A stretch of DNA of 64,000 bases from positions 248,001-312,000 of the forward strand of contig NZ_JNNO01000001.1 in assembly GCF_000735585.1 (NCBI RefSeq). The letters run 5' to 3'. Positions 63,195 to 64,000 of this stretch are shown in pieces (positions within the stretch are counted from its first letter, which is position 1; each line of letters starts with the position of its first letter). Position numbers and translations under genes: made by a program. This DNA is from Devosia sp. LC5. GTDB lineage: Bacteria; Pseudomonadota; Alphaproteobacteria; Rhizobiales; Devosiaceae. The notes beneath the pieces are model-generated. The model searched no databases. It was not told where the DNA came from and saw only the letters and a program-made list of their open reading frames with translations.

Positions 63195-63857
63195 ATGCCA
63201 GAAGTGATTTTCAACGGGCCCGAGGGCCGTCTGGAAGGCCGCTACCAGCCGGGCAAGGAGCCGAACGCTCCCATTGCCATCGTGTTGCACCCCCACCCGC
63301 AATTCGGTGGGACGATGAACAACCAGATCGTCTACAATCTCTTCTATATGTTCGCCGAACGCGGCTTTGCCGTGCTGCGCTTCAATTCGCGCGGCGTCGG
63401 CCGCAGCCAGGGCATGTTCGACCACGGCATTGGTGAACTCTCCGATGCTGCCGCAGCGCTCGATTGGCTGCAGATCATCAACCGCGAAAGCCGCGGCTGC
63501 TGGATCGCCGGTTTTTCCTTCGGCGCCTGGATCGGCATGCAGCTTTTGATGCGCCGGCCGGAAGTCGAAGGCTTCATCTCCGTCGCTCCGCCGGAAAACC
63601 TCTATGACTTCTCGTTCCTGGCCCCCTGCCCCTCCTCGGGCCTGATCATCCATGGCGACAAGGACCGCGTGGCTCCGCCCACCTCGGTGCAGAAGCTGGT
63701 GGACAAGCTCAAGACCCAGAAGGGCATCACCATCGAACAGCAGATCGTTGAGGGCGCGAACCACTTCTTCGAGGGCAAGATCGATGATCTGACCACCCGT
63801 TGCGCCGACTATCTCGACCGTCGCCGGCTGGAGATCGCCGCCGGCGGCGGGCGCTAA
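63195..63857 (+). CDS. Alpha/beta hydrolase (dienelactone-hydrolase-like)
   Basis: A 220-residue protein. VLHPHPQFGGTMNNQIVY, the nucleophile elbow GFSFGAWIG (about residue 103) and IIHGDKDRVAPPTSV (acid) with GANHFFEGK (His) complete the triad. The HPHPxxGGxMxN motif marks a conserved proteobacterial hydrolase group with unknown substrate, often annotated as CocE/NonD or dienelactone hydrolase related. It is divergent from the SUF operon; the Irr-like box lies 117 bases before its start, so shared control is possible. A repeat pair follows 32 bases after the stop. Confidence 0.85.
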   Translation: MPEVIFNGPEGRLEGRYQPGKEPNAPIAIVLHPHPQFGGTMNNQIVYNLFYMFAERGFAVLRFNSRGVGRSQGMFDHGIGELSDAAAALDWLQIINRESRGCWIAGFSFGAWIGMQLLMRRPEVEGFISVAPPENLYDFSFLAPCPSSGLIIHGDKDRVAPPTSVQKLVDKLKTQKGITIEQQIVEGANHFFEGKIDDLTTRCADYLDRRRLEIAAGGGR

Positions 63858-63889
63858 ATAGCGGCGCGAACACTACGATCCGTTGGAGG

Positions 63890-63966
63890 GACCTCATCCT
63901 GAGCCTGTCGAAGGACGAGGTCCCGTATGCACCGACCTCGTGGTTCGACAAGCTCACCATGAGGTC
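63890..63966. repeat. Paired 33-bp GACCTC repeat, copy 3
   Basis: Unit A at 63890-63922 and unit B at 63934-63966, both bounded by GACCTC/GAGGTC, with an 11-base gap instead of 24. The cores are identical in sequence to copy 1. It lies after the alpha/beta hydrolase gene at the right edge of the window. Confidence 0.9.
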
Positions 63967-64000
63967 TCCGTAACCTCAGTGGCTGTCACATGACCAAATT

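Noticed and set aside
63727-63960. Reading frame at the right edge on the minus strand
   Set aside because: It is formed by the GACCTC repeat pair and the antisense of the hydrolase gene; repeats of this kind give open frames by chance.

Overview
The window is a chromosomal segment of a GC-rich alphaproteobacterium. The best fit is the order Hyphomicrobiales, possibly a Devosia-like genus. That is inferred from the Omp25/31-like small porins, the alphaproteobacterial SUF operon with an Irr-type iron box, the clpP/clpX/lon/hup neighbourhood and the rhizobial-type intergenic repeats; it was not tested by a database search. No phage, transposase, rRNA or CRISPR array was seen. Two tRNA genes (Asp-GTC and Val-TAC) both encode their CCA ends.

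Layout. 1-2.9 kb: start of nuoA, two tandem outer-membrane beta-barrel genes and msrA. 3-4.9 kb: an epoxide hydrolase under an AraC regulator. 4.97-11.95 kb: a tightly coupled minus-strand operon encoding a NitT/TauT-type ABC importer, an FAD oxidoreductase, a class III CoA-transferase, an enoyl-CoA hydratase and a LysR regulator. 12.1-14.4 kb: a second LysR divergent from a DapA-family lyase, then a 7Fe ferredoxin. 14.5-17.3 kb: a XRE-cupin regulator and kbl-tdh (threonine to glycine plus acetyl-CoA). 17.6-23.6 kb: GH3 glycosidase, quinone-oxidoreductase/TetR/hydrolase cluster and a MYG1-like protein. 23.8-27.3 kb: tRNA-Asp, an autotransporter, tRNA-Val and HU. 27.5-30.8 kb: two MFS efflux genes around a MerR regulator. 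30.9-37 kb: lon, arginase, clpX, clpP. 37.2-40.5 kb: small protein, YCII protein, P450, class C beta-lactamase. 40.7-46.5 kb: queA, a YdcZ transporter, two cyclophilins, coaD, GNAT, MFS, LysE. 46.6-55.7 kb: ABC-F ATPase, parE, a DEAD-box helicase with a long structured leader, a GGDEF protein, aroA. 55.8-62.9 kb: the SUF iron-sulfur operon (two cysteine desulfurases, SufB, a 51-residue membrane protein, SufC, SufD, SufT, SufA). 63.2-63.9 kb: an alpha/beta hydrolase.

The most informative signals are regulatory. An almost identical palindrome (TTGCCGAAAmGGCAA) lies upstream of both the ABC/CoA operon and the ferredoxin gene, which suggests one uncharacterised catabolic regulon. A 14-base element (TCCGTTATATyGGA) precedes both the XRE-cupin gene and kbl. 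An Irr-like box precedes the SUF operon, and a MerR-type 19-bp-spaced promoter precedes an efflux gene. The DEAD-box helicase leader contains mutually exclusive pairing segments. Three copies of a paired 33-bp GACCTC...GAGGTC repeat and other palindromic repeats mark places where accessory genes interrupt otherwise conserved gene orders.
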